A stretch of 64,000 nt of DNA from positions 1 through 64,000 of the forward strand of contig CAMWQU010000012.1 of the NCBI GenBank assembly GCA_947176535.1, in the 5' to 3' direction. Position 1 is the stretch's first letter, and each line of letters starts with the position of its first letter. Source of the DNA: an uncultured Prevotellaceae bacterium (GTDB lineage: Bacteria; Bacteroidota; Bacteroidia; Bacteroidales; Bacteroidaceae). The position numbers and the translations under genes are program-made. Positions 24,691 through 34,784 of this stretch are shown in pieces. The notes under the pieces were generated by a model. It saw only the letters and a list, made by a program, of their open reading frames with translations. It did no database searches and was not told where the DNA came from.

Positions 24691-27600
24691 GTGCGGATAA
24701 TTGACAACATAAAAAGGTTTCTTCTAAAGAAAGTATTAGAGACACTTCGTTTGCGGCACCCGAAACAAACGAAGTGTCTTCATGCGACCTCCGAGTATAC
24801 CAAGACTATTGCTTTTAATCGTGCGTTTGAGTCGTTCCTGACACAGGACATTTTTATTGCCCGCAATGATTATAAGCCCTTGATTGCACAATACGAAGAC
24901 TTATGGCAATTCTATGCAACTTTGTCAAAGTCCAAAATGTTACAGGCCTACATTGACAAACACCGCTTAGACGGAAAAGTAATAAAAAGTTTTCTAACGG
25001 TATATGAGGACATCAAAGACCTGCAAAAAGGTTCTTCAATAATCAAAAAACACAACGACCAGTTTATTGCAGCTCACATTAAGTCCGAAAAGTTGTACCT
25101 CGACAACATTCTAAAAGAATGCGATCCGGCAATTGCCTTAGATAATGAACAGCGCGAAGTTGTGCTTTCCAATGAAGACCATACACTTGTTATTGCCGGC
25201 GCAGGTGCTGGCAAAACGACTACCGTTGCAGCAAAAGTCAGGTATCTGGTAGAAAAACAGGGCATTGCCCCATCGCAGATTTTGGTAATATCATTTACCA
25301 ATAAGGCTGTCGAAGAACTACGCGACCGCATCAATCACCGTCTGCACATAGATTGTCCAATAACAACCTTTCACTCTGTCGGCTATACAATAGTAAGGCA
25401 GGGAGATTCTGAACGTAAGAAGATTGTCGATGGTGGATTTATGTATCATATACTCAATGACTACTTAAAGTCTGCCGTTCTCCGTAACCCCAAAATGGTA
25501 GATAAGTTGATCCTCTTCTTCGGTTCTTATTTCTCTGCGCCTTATGAAGGTGAGGATTTGAATGCCTACTTCAATTTCGTTGCCAATACCGACTTCTCAA
25601 CCATAAAAGGCGATTTGCGCGAATATGTCAGACAGATAGTAGACCGCAAAACGCATAAAGCACAGACACTAAATAACGAGATACTTCGTTCAATGGAGGA
25701 AGTACGTATTGCTAACTTTCTTTACTTGAATCAAATTGACTATGAATACGAACCCATATACCAATATCGCATTCTTGATTCTAATAAACCATACACACCT
25801 GATTTCCGCATAACACAAGGCGACAAAACAACTTATATAGAACATTTCGGTATCACGGAGAACGGCCGTAGTTCTCGTTATACAGAACAAGAACTATTCA
25901 AATATAAGTCGCGTATAAATGATAAAATTCTTTTGCACCGAAAGCACCGTACTGATTTGATATATACGTTTTCAGTATATAATGACGGAAGAGATTATTT
26001 GGAACATCTCCGCGAAAGTCTGGAGAAACGCGGTTACCAACTGAACAAGAGACCTGCCAACGAAGTATATAAAAAGATTGTTGATACAGAGGAAAGCAGA
26101 TACATTACTAAACTTGTATCGCTTATATGCAACTTCATTGAAAACTTCAAAACACAAGGTTATACAGCAGATCAATTTGACAAATTCAAACACGGTACAA
26201 AAAACGTTCGTACAAAACTATTCCTCGACATCTGCCGGATATGTTATTATGAATATCAGCAAGCACTGGACGAACAGAATTGCATTGACTTCGAAGACAT
26301 GATAAACGAATCGGCAGAGCTGATACGGAAGAAGCAGATAAACCAAGAGCTGTTGGATTATAAATACATCATCGTTGATGAGTATCAAGATATTTCGAGG
26401 CAGCGATACAACCTTATTCGCGAAATGTCTAAATTATGTCATGCTAAAATCGTAGCAGTTGGCGATGACTGGCAATCCATTTACGCTTTTAGCGGCTCTA
26501 TATTGCCTCTGTTCACAAGGTTCTGTGAAGAAGTCGGTTATGGGCAAGAGTTAAAAATAACACACACATACCGTAACGCACAAGAAATAATCGACATTGC
26601 CGGTACTTTCGTACAACGAAATTCGGCCCAAATCAAAAAAGAGTTAATCTCGCCGAAGCGGATAGACAATCCCATTATTATCTACCCTTATAAAGAAGAA
26701 CTTGGAAAAGGAAAAGAACGAGAAAACGGCGGACGTTACTATTATTTAGGAGAAGTGGTAAACAAAGCGATAGAACATATTTTACAGAATGGCCCGGCAG
26801 AGGGTAAACCCAAAGTCGCTTCGATTCTGTTAATCGGACGCTATGGATTCGATGCCCGGAATCTATGCTTCTCGGGAGAGTTTAACTATGACGAGAAAAC
26901 GGGTAAAACTTATTCTACAAGATTCAGATCAAACGTAAAACTACAATTTCTTACAGCACATAGTTCCAAAGGACTAAGCGCAGAAAATGTTATTATCATA
27001 AATGCCAAGGACGAACGTTACGGATTTCCCTCGAAAATCGAAGATGACCCGGTACTGAATTTGGTTGTATCCAATGACACCTCTTACAACTATGCCGAAG
27101 AACGCCGTCTGTTTTATGTTGCTCTCACACGCACTAAAAACAGGGTATATATTGTTACTCCCGAAAAGCGTCCATCCGAGTTTATAAAAGAATTGCTGCG
27201 TGAAAAGAATTTATATCCAAAGGTTACTCTTATCGGAGAACTGAAAAGTGATGTAGCTTTAGTAAAAAACATAAAAGACAGATGTCCGGTGTGCGGCTAT
27301 CCGATGCAATTTAGATGGAACAAGAACTATGGCCTTAAATTATGGATTTGCACCAATGATCAAGAAATCTGCGGATTTATGACAAACGACCAACGTGGTG
27401 GAAACTTGGCTATCCACAAATGCGATTGCTGCCAAGATGGATATTTGATAGTCAAAAAAGGAACACTGAGCTATATTTTAGGGTGCACCAATTATAAATT
27501 CGACAAATCGGGGTGCAATCGAATAATGTCCCCAGAATATTATCAATCTTGGAAGAATGACAATTTCGGAACAGATGATATATCTGTAAATAAACCAGCG

Positions 27601-28002
27601 TTTCTTGCGACACAAGAGGAACAGACTGTTGCGGAACTTCCCAAAATGATTCCAACAAAAGAGCCGGCAAACGCTCAACCAAGAAAATCGTCATCTGTTA
27701 ATACGGTAAAATATGAAGTAAGGATTATAGAGAAAGATGGATTCAAAGTTGTAGTGGATGCAAGTGGACATGTGCTTACAGATATGGAATTATTACATAA
27801 ATTACGGAAGATAAGAAATAAAATTGCCAAAGAGAAAAATCTATTTGCATTTCAAGTCATGTATAATAGCGTACTTGCATTGCTGGCAACAGATAAACCA
27901 ACAACACGCGAAGAGTTCATGGCAATTAGAGGCGTTGGTAATAAACTTTACGAACAATATGGCGAAATATTTATCACTGCAATAAAGCAATATTGTTCGT
28001 AA
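24691..28002 (+). CDS. UvrD-type helicase with nuclease-like insert, zinc ribbons and HRDC domain
   Basis: Superfamily 1A DNA helicase of 1103 aa. Walker A is AGAGAGKTTT (169-178); DEYQ is at 563-566; further motifs are GDDWQSIYAFSG (591-602), THTYRN (624-629), TAHSSKGLSAENV (755-767) and FYVALTRTKNRVYI (808-821). Within domain 1B, residues 330-450 look like a PD-(D/E)xK/VSR-type nuclease: YEPIYQY, YTPDF (Asp371) and YIEHFG (Glu384). Two zinc-ribbon modules follow (Cys865/868/887/894 and Cys911/913/914/932/942), then a C-terminal HRDC domain (about 1030-1103). The start is GTG. The gene is clearly more A+T-rich than tsaD beside it and is probably horizontally acquired. DNA repair or anti-phage/plasmid defence are both possible; it has no partner genes. 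Confidence 0.88.
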   Translation: MRIIDNIKRFLLKKVLETLRLRHPKQTKCLHATSEYTKTIAFNRAFESFLTQDIFIARNDYKPLIAQYEDLWQFYATLSKSKMLQAYIDKHRLDGKVIKSFLTVYEDIKDLQKGSSIIKKHNDQFIAAHIKSEKLYLDNILKECDPAIALDNEQREVVLSNEDHTLVIAGAGAGKTTTVAAKVRYLVEKQGIAPSQILVISFTNKAVEELRDRINHRLHIDCPITTFHSVGYTIVRQGDSERKKIVDGGFMYHILNDYLKSAVLRNPKMVDKLILFFGSYFSAPYEGEDLNAYFNFVANTDFSTIKGDLREYVRQIVDRKTHKAQTLNNEILRSMEEVRIANFLYLNQIDYEYEPIYQYRILDSNKPYTPDFRITQGDKTTYIEHFGITENGRSSRYTEQELFKYKSRINDKILLHRKHRTDLIYTFSVYNDGRDYLEHLRESLEKRGYQLNKRPANEVYKKIVDTEESRYITKLVSLICNFIENFKTQGYTADQFDKFKHGTKNVRTKLFLDICRICYYEYQQALDEQNCIDFEDMINESAELIRKKQINQELLDYKYIIVDEYQDISRQRYNLIREMSKLCHAKIVAVGDDWQSIYAFSGSILPLFTRFCEEVGYGQELKITHTYRNAQEIIDIAGTFVQRNSAQIKKELISPKRIDNPIIIYPYKEELGKGKERENGGRYYYLGEVVNKAIEHILQNGPAEGKPKVASILLIGRYGFDARNLCFSGEFNYDEKTGKTYSTRFRSNVKLQFLTAHSSKGLSAENVIIINAKDERYGFPSKIEDDPVLNLVVSNDTSYNYAEERRLFYVALTRTKNRVYIVTPEKRPSEFIKELLREKNLYPKVTLIGELKSDVALVKNIKDRCPVCGYPMQFRWNKNYGLKLWICTNDQEICGFMTNDQRGGNLAIHKCDCCQDGYLIVKKGTLSYILGCTNYKFDKSGCNRIMSPEYYQSWKNDNFGTDDISVNKPAFLATQEEQTVAELPKMIPTKEPANAQPRKSSSVNTVKYEVRIIEKDGFKVVVDASGHVLTDMELLHKLRKIRNKIAKEKNLFAFQVMYNSVLALLATDKPTTREEFMAIRGVGNKLYEQYGEIFITAIKQYCS

Positions 28003-28178
28003 ATAAACACGGGTTCGACAATTTTCAGTGCTTGAAAAGTATAAAGAACAAAAGAATCTGAGCCGAACACTATAAAAGAAAAGCTCATTTTATTTAACTG
28101 TTAGACATTATAAAAGATAATATTCTCGAGTGTTCAAAAAAAGGAGACAGGATATTTGGTCATTCGAAAAAAAAAATG

Positions 28179-28186
28179 TACCTTTG
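28179..28186 (+). promoter_or_regulatory. -7 box of the rpmB-rpmG operon
   Basis: TACCTTTG followed by CAGC, after an A-rich stretch. It lies 55 bases before rpmB. The 176 bases between the helicase stop and this box are A+T-rich and hold no gene I can recognise. Confidence 0.75.
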
Positions 28187-28241
28187 CAGCGCTGTTTGGA
28201 AAAAGCTATTGGAATAGCTAAAGAAAAGAAAGATTAGAACG

Positions 28242-28502
28242 ATGTCTAAGATTTGTCAAATTACCGGAAAGAAAGCAATGGGAGGTAACAATGTATCCCA
28301 TTCAAAGCATCGCACAAAGCGCACTTTCGACGTAAACTTGTTCTATAAGAAGTTCTATTATGTGGAGCAGGAATGCTGGATCACCCTGCGCGTATCGGCC
28401 GCCGGCCTCCGCATGATAAACAAGGTAGGTCTTGATGCAGCACTGAATTACGCTGTCGGAAAAGGCTATTGCGATTGGAAAGATATTAAAGTCATCGGTT
28501 AA
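28242..28502 (+). CDS. rpmB: 50S ribosomal protein L28
   Basis: Large-subunit ribosomal protein, 86 aa. The N-terminus [20 protein letters not shown] and the basic [14 protein letters not shown] are the L28 signature; no zinc-type CxxC pair is present. First gene of rpmB-rpmG-DUF4295, the usual order in Bacteroidetes. Confidence 0.98.
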   Translation: MSKICQITGKKAMGGNNVSHSKHRTKRTFDVNLFYKKFYYVEQECWITLRVSAAGLRMINKVGLDAALNYAVGKGYCDWKDIKVIG

Positions 28503-28525
28503 ACGAGCAAAAGGAGAACCAAGTT

Positions 28526-28714
28526 ATGGCAAAGAAAGCAAAAGGAAACAGAGTACAGGTTATCCTGGAGTGCACCGAGCACAAGGCGAGCGGTATGCCC
28601 GGCACAAGCCGTTACATCACCACAAAGAACCGTAAAAACACTCCCGAGCGTTTGGAGCTGAAGAAATACAACCCCATTCTGAAGCGGATGACCGTGCACA
28701 AGGAGATTAAATAA
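28526..28714 (+). CDS. rpmG: 50S ribosomal protein L33
   Basis: Large-subunit ribosomal protein, 62 aa. [20 protein letters not shown] followed by [22 protein letters not shown] matches the L33 family. It lacks the four-Cys zinc knuckle, so it is the zinc-independent form. It follows rpmB by 23 bases. Confidence 0.98.
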   Translation: MAKKAKGNRVQVILECTEHKASGMPGTSRYITTKNRKNTPERLELKKYNPILKRMTVHKEIK

Positions 28715-28744
28715 GGTATCGTAATTCGTAATTAAGAAAATACT

Positions 28745-28900
28745 ATGGCAAAGAAAACCGTGGCCACCTTGCAGACGGGCAAGAATGATGGCCGAAGCTA
28801 TACAAAAGTTATCAAGATGGTTAAGTCTCCCAAAACCGGAGCTTATATCTTCGACGAGCAGATGGTTCCCAACGAGGCCGTAAAAGATTTCTTCAAATAA
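28745..28900 (+). CDS. DUF4295 small basic protein
   Basis: A 51-residue Lys-rich protein (MAKKTVATLQTGKNDGRSYT at the N-terminus, ending VPNEAVKDFFK). This family is found in Bacteroidetes directly after L28 and L33 and is probably ribosome-associated, but its function is not established. It starts 30 bases after rpmG and is followed by a hairpin terminator at 28933. Confidence 0.92.
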   Translation: MAKKTVATLQTGKNDGRSYTKVIKMVKSPKTGAYIFDEQMVPNEAVKDFFK

Positions 28901-28932
28901 TCGACACCTCGGATATACGAAATAATACGGGA

Positions 28933-28966
28933 ATGTCCTGCATCAGAACGATGCGGGACATTTTCG
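28933..28966 (+). terminator. Terminator of the rpmB-rpmG-DUF4295 operon
   Basis: AATGTCCTGCATC / GATGCGGGACATT with a five-base loop and a short T-run. It lies 32 bases after the DUF4295 stop and before the engB promoter. Confidence 0.8.
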
Positions 28967-29019
28967 TGTCCTCCTATCGAATGAAAGGAGGAGGATTTGC
29001 ATCCGGAAAGAAAATGTAT

Positions 29020-29027
29020 TACCTTTG
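29020..29027 (+). promoter_or_regulatory. -7 box of engB
   Basis: TACCTTTG with transcription expected near 29034. The open frame from 29025 therefore starts too early, and the ATG at 29058 is the first usable start codon. Confidence 0.7.
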
Positions 29028-29057
29028 CACAAAGAAATAAAAGACGAGAAGAAAAAA

Positions 29058-29705
29058 ATGATTATCAAGAATGCCCGATATATAGTCAGCAGCCCGAAAG
29101 TGCAACAATGCCCGCAAAGCACAGAACCGGAATATGCCTTCATCGGAAGGAGTAATGTGGGAAAGTCGAGCCTTATAAATATGCTCACCGGACACAACGG
29201 ACTGGCAAAGACATCATCCATGCCCGGAAAGACCATAAATATCAACTACTTCCTTATTAGTTCGGTTGCGTCAGAGAATCGGGACAGAGCGAAGGAGAAG
29301 AAGGATGACGAGTGGCACATCGTGGATCTCCCCGGCTACGGCTATGCCAAACGAAGCAAACAGGAGCAGGACAAACTGGTGGAAATGATTCATAATTACA
29401 TTCTGCATCGAGAACAGTTGGTGAATCTGTTCGTACTCATTGACAGCCGGCACAATCCTCAGCAGATAGATTTGGAGTTCATCGAGTGGTTGGGAGAAAA
29501 CGGCATTCCTTTCAGCATCGTGTTCACGAAAGCAGACAAGCAAAGCCACGCGAAAACGTTGGGAAACGTACACACGTTCCTAAAAAAATTAGAGGAGCAG
29601 TGGGAAGAACTGCCCCCCTATTTCGTCACCAGTTCCGAGAACCGGCAAGGACGTGAGGAATTACTGGACTATATCGAAGAAGTTAATAAATCGCTCCGCG
29701 CATAG
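29058..29705 (+). CDS. engB: Ribosome-biogenesis GTPase EngB (YsxC/YihA)
   Basis: GTP-binding protein needed for 50S subunit assembly, 215 aa from the ATG set by the promoter. G1 is [11 protein letters not shown]2 lies near [11 protein letters not shown]3 is DLPGYGYAK and G4 is TKADK. An insert of about 15 charged residues ([16 protein letters not shown]) between G2 and G3 is longer than usual. It ends 15 bases before the convergent DUF3078 gene with no terminator between. Confidence 0.96.
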   Translation: MIIKNARYIVSSPKVQQCPQSTEPEYAFIGRSNVGKSSLINMLTGHNGLAKTSSMPGKTININYFLISSVASENRDRAKEKKDDEWHIVDLPGYGYAKRSKQEQDKLVEMIHNYILHREQLVNLFVLIDSRHNPQQIDLEFIEWLGENGIPFSIVFTKADKQSHAKTLGNVHTFLKKLEEQWEELPPYFVTSSENRQGREELLDYIEEVNKSLRA

Positions 29706-29720
29706 TCTTATCGTTCATTT

Positions 29721-31118
29721 TTAGAATCTGTAGCTGACACCCAACGAGAGCCACTCCTTGAACATCAGATAATTTCCTCCATGCTTCTTGTCGTTCTTAT
29801 ACCTCTGGCTGCTGTCATCAAAGCGAGGATAAGCGTAGAAGTTGGCTGAGAGATATTTGTTTATCGTGAAGTCCAGTTTGTTTTCCCACTCCACCAGCGT
29901 GCTGTGGAAGTTGGAGAAGAAATAGAGACGGCTCGTCCAATAGACATTCTTCATTATCATAATCTTAGAGTTCACGGTAAAGTTGGGACCGAACTTGTGG
30001 AACGAGTGCGGGCAGTAGATTCCCTTATTAGCTTTAGTGATACCATACATATCTCCGTAGTAACGTTCCCGGAGGTTTCCATCTATGACTGCATCCAACC
30101 GATCCACATACGTCATGTAATAAGCCAGCGGAGAGAGGTAAACAGAAAGGTCAAATCTGCCGTTCTTGCTCTTATATTTGTAGTCCATACCGACAGAGAG
30201 AGTCAGGTACCACGGCGTTCCAAATCTGGCTTTCCATGTTCGGTTGTTCTTTTCGTAATAGGGAGCCAACTGGGTATTGGTTGTCAGTTGGGCGGTATAG
30301 TACCAGTTCTTAACGGCTTTATAACCGAGTTTGGAGGTTAATCGCAGGAGGTTGCTGGTCACTCTGAACTTGTGATAATCGTCGGTGCTCGTTGTCTGAA
30401 AGCCAATCTGCGCCTCCAGTCTGTTATCCCACTGCACTTTCAGTTTGTTGTCAAAATTTGCATCCAACGTGAGCATGCCGATGCCCGCATAGTTGTTTTC
30501 ACCACCCTGATACCAATTCTCGGAAAAATAGGACTGCGTAAATTGTAGAGAAGAGGAACCGGAGAATTTCCAGAAATTCGGTTTCTTGACAACGAGTGCA
30601 ACGGTATCGAGCATATCGGTTTCAATGTCTGTGGCTACTGCTTTCTCAGAGAGCTTGGACACGATAATCGCATCTACGGGCTGATTGGTCTCTTTACGCA
30701 AAGCCGGTGTTTCCTTCAGCACCGCCTCCGTGCGGAGAACAAGTCCGGGCTGCATGACATAGAGTTTGGCCAAAGCCTGATTCGAGGCGGCATGAGCCTC
30801 CAAAGAGCCATCGCCCGTGAAAGAATTGTTCCCGGCCTGAGCCAAAGGATTTTCACCGGAAGCGGGCGACCAGTCCAGGCCCAGCACTTGACGCATCGAG
30901 CTTTCGTAATACGTACTCGGCACCAACAGACGGAAATAATACGGGTTGAGTATCACGGATTCCGCTTGTGTGGAAAGATTGTCCGCAACTTCCTGACGGG
31001 ATTGCGAAAGTTGCTCAAGCGACTGTTCGTAGACAGCCGACAGGCTATCTATCCTCTCATTTTGCGCAAAACATGGGCCAAAGGCCATGCAAGCCATGAT
31101 AAAAAAGTACTTTCTCAT
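29721..31118 (-). CDS. DUF3078 outer-membrane beta-barrel protein
   Basis: Exported protein of 465 aa with an N-terminal signal peptide ending CFAQ. The first ~180 residues are soluble and Ser/Gln-rich. The rest (from WKFSGSSSLQFTQSYFSENWYQGGENN) is a run of alternating amphipathic strands ending in Phe (SLGVSYRF), as expected of an outer-membrane barrel. SENWYQGGENN is characteristic of DUF3078, a Bacteroidetes family of unknown function. Promoter box at 31151-31158; divergent from pyrG. Confidence 0.85.
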   Translation of the reverse strand: MRKYFFIMACMAFGPCFAQNERIDSLSAVYEQSLEQLSQSRQEVADNLSTQAESVILNPYYFRLLVPSTYYESSMRQVLGLDWSPASGENPLAQAGNNSFTGDGSLEAHAASNQALAKLYVMQPGLVLRTEAVLKETPALRKETNQPVDAIIVSKLSEKAVATDIETDMLDTVALVVKKPNFWKFSGSSSLQFTQSYFSENWYQGGENNYAGIGMLTLDANFDNKLKVQWDNRLEAQIGFQTTSTDDYHKFRVTSNLLRLTSKLGYKAVKNWYYTAQLTTNTQLAPYYEKNNRTWKARFGTPWYLTLSVGMDYKYKSKNGRFDLSVYLSPLAYYMTYVDRLDAVIDGNLRERYYGDMYGITKANKGIYCPHSFHKFGPNFTVNSKIMIMKNVYWTSRLYFFSNFHSTLVEWENKLDFTINKYLSANFYAYPRFDDSSQRYKNDKKHGGNYLMFKEWLSLGVSYRF

Positions 31119-31150
31119 TAGGAAATCATTATATTTTACTAATTTAAGGA

Positions 31151-31158
31151 CAAAGATA
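31151..31158 (-). promoter_or_regulatory. -7 box of the DUF3078 gene
   Basis: Minus-strand TATCTTTG, 33 bases before the start codon. Confidence 0.6.
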
Positions 31159-31235
31159 AGGAAAATTATCTACACTCCATAATATATAATTCACAATTAT
31201 TCGTAATTCCTAATTTCTAATTCGTAATTATTTTG

Positions 31236-31243
31236 TACCTTTG
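31236..31243 (+). promoter_or_regulatory. -7 box of pyrG
   Basis: TACCTTTG, 32 bases before the pyrG ATG. Upstream, TTCGTAATT and relatives recur (31199-31230), a short A+T-rich direct repeat common in Bacteroidetes intergenic DNA. Confidence 0.7.
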
Positions 31244-31250
31244 TGCGTAA

Positions 31251-32885
<1,635 letters not shown>

Positions 32886-32909
32886 GGAGGTATTTCGCAA
32901 TTTAATAAG

Positions 32910-34772
32910 ATGGATAAGAATACAATTACCGGATTTTTACTGATTGCATTGGTTTTAATCGGCTTCAGTTGGTGGAGCCGTCCAAGTGAGGCTCAATTGG
33001 CCGAGATAGCCCGTCAAGATAGCATTGCCCGGGTTGAGCAGGCTAAAATGCAGGCTGAATTAGACAAGAAAAAGATTGAGAATGAGCGGGCGAGAATTGA
33101 GGCCGTAGATTCATCTTCGGCATTCTTCGCCGCCAGACAAGGAAAAGCCGAAACTATCGTTCTGCAAAACAAACATCTTGCAGTAGGTATCAGCACACAA
33201 GGTGGTGTCGTGGAGAGTGCGACCTTGAAAGGATACAAGAACCAGCAAGACCAAAACGTGGTACTACTCTCGAAAGAAGACAGCCGCTTTTTTTATGCGC
33301 TGGCCGGCAAAAGCGAGAACTTGTTGAGCGACGAGATTTACTTCCGTCCCACGGAACAAACCGACAGTACGCTGGCATTGACCACTCCTTTGGGGAGCGG
33401 CTCGCTGCGTCTGAAATATCGTCTGCAGCCGGATTCTTATATGTTGGACTTTGTCATCGAAAGCGAAGGTATAGCCAATCTGTTTGCTCCATCCATGAAC
33501 TCTATAGACCTGAGTTGGAGCAATCGCGCACAACAACAGGAGAAAGGCGGCTCGTTTGAGAACCGCTACGCTGCCCTGACCTACAAAATAAAAGACAAGG
33601 GTACGGACAAGCTGAGTGAAATGAAAGAAGTCACAAAGGATATTGAAAAAACTTTGGACTGGATAGACTTCAAAGATCAGTTCTTCTCCTGCATCATCAT
33701 TGCTCACCAAGATTTCAAAAACGCTTCGCTCACCAGCAAGCCACTGGAAAAGAACAGCGGTTACATCAAGCAGTACGATGCAAAGATGCAAACGCTATTC
33801 GACCCGACAGGTAAACAACCGACAGAGATGCAGTTCTATTTAGGCCCCAACGACTTTCATGTGCTGAAAGCGACAAATGCGTTATCACTCAGCGACAAAG
33901 ACCCGGAGCTTCAGAAACTGGTGTACTTCGGTTGGCCTATCGTAAAGTGGATAAACCGTTTCTTCATCCTTTATCTCTTCGACTGGCTCACCGGCTTCGG
34001 CCTGAATATGGGAATTGTGCTCTTGCTGCTGACACTTATTGTCAAGGCACTTGTTTATCCTGCCACAAAGAAAAGCTATCTGGCTAGCGCACGCATGAAA
34101 GTATTGAAACCTGAAATGGACAAACTGAACGCCAAATATCCGAAGCAGGAGGATGCAATGAAGAAGCAGCAGGAAATGATGCAACTCTATTCACAATACG
34201 GTGTATCGCCGATGGGAGGATGCCTGCCAATGCTTATACAAATGCCTATCTGGATTGCGTTGCTCAACTTTATCCCCAATGCCATCGAGTTGCGAGGCCA
34301 GAGCTTCCTTTGGGCTAGCGACCTCAGTGCTTACGATGATGTCATCCGCTGGAACAAGGATCTTTGGCTCATTGGCGACCACATCAGCATTTTCTGTCTT
34401 CTGTTCTCTCTGACAAATATTGTCAATACGTGGATGTCCATGCGCCAGCAGCAGGCTAATGCCATGATGAGCAGCGAACAACAGCAGCAGATGAAGATGA
34501 TGCAGTGGATGATGATTATCATGCCCGTAGCGTTCTTCTTCATGTTCAATGACTACTCATCCGGTCTATCCTATTACTATTTCCTCTCCGGCCTCACCAC
34601 CATTCTCATCATGTGGGCCCTGCGCCGTTTCACAGACGAGAAGAAGTTGCGCCAGCAGTTAGAAGACTACAAGGTACGCCATGCCAACGATCCCAAGAAA
34701 ATGGGCGGACTGGCAGCTCGATTGGAAGCCATGCAGAAGCTGGCCGAAGAGCAAAAGAAAATGAGAAAATAA
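32910..34772 (+). CDS. yidC: Membrane protein insertase YidC
   Basis: Inserts and folds inner-membrane proteins, alone or with SecYEG. At 620 aa it is the long Gram-negative form: N-terminal membrane anchor (TGFLLIALVLIGFSWW), a large periplasmic beta domain (about 60-350), then the conserved five-helix core from about 355 to 570 with YPATKKSYLASARMKVLKPE and SPMGGCLPMLIQMPIWIALL. The tail is basic, as needed for ribosome contact. It follows pyrG directly; this pairing is common in Bacteroidales. Confidence 0.97.
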   Translation: MDKNTITGFLLIALVLIGFSWWSRPSEAQLAEIARQDSIARVEQAKMQAELDKKKIENERARIEAVDSSSAFFAARQGKAETIVLQNKHLAVGISTQGGVVESATLKGYKNQQDQNVVLLSKEDSRFFYALAGKSENLLSDEIYFRPTEQTDSTLALTTPLGSGSLRLKYRLQPDSYMLDFVIESEGIANLFAPSMNSIDLSWSNRAQQQEKGGSFENRYAALTYKIKDKGTDKLSEMKEVTKDIEKTLDWIDFKDQFFSCIIIAHQDFKNASLTSKPLEKNSGYIKQYDAKMQTLFDPTGKQPTEMQFYLGPNDFHVLKATNALSLSDKDPELQKLVYFGWPIVKWINRFFILYLFDWLTGFGLNMGIVLLLLTLIVKALVYPATKKSYLASARMKVLKPEMDKLNAKYPKQEDAMKKQQEMMQLYSQYGVSPMGGCLPMLIQMPIWIALLNFIPNAIELRGQSFLWASDLSAYDDVIRWNKDLWLIGDHISIFCLLFSLTNIVNTWMSMRQQQANAMMSSEQQQQMKMMQWMMIIMPVAFFFMFNDYSSGLSYYYFLSGLTTILIMWALRRFTDEKKLRQQLEDYKVRHANDPKKMGGLAARLEAMQKLAEEQKKMRK

Positions 34773-34784
34773 AAAACAGGAAAC

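Noticed and set aside
28003-28178. tRNA-like GGGTTCGAC sequence after the helicase
   Set aside because: No acceptor or anticodon stem can be drawn around it.
24691-28241. Integrated mobile element around the A+T-rich helicase
   Set aside because: No integrase, transposase or flanking direct repeats were found between tsaD and rpmB; only the composition suggests transfer.
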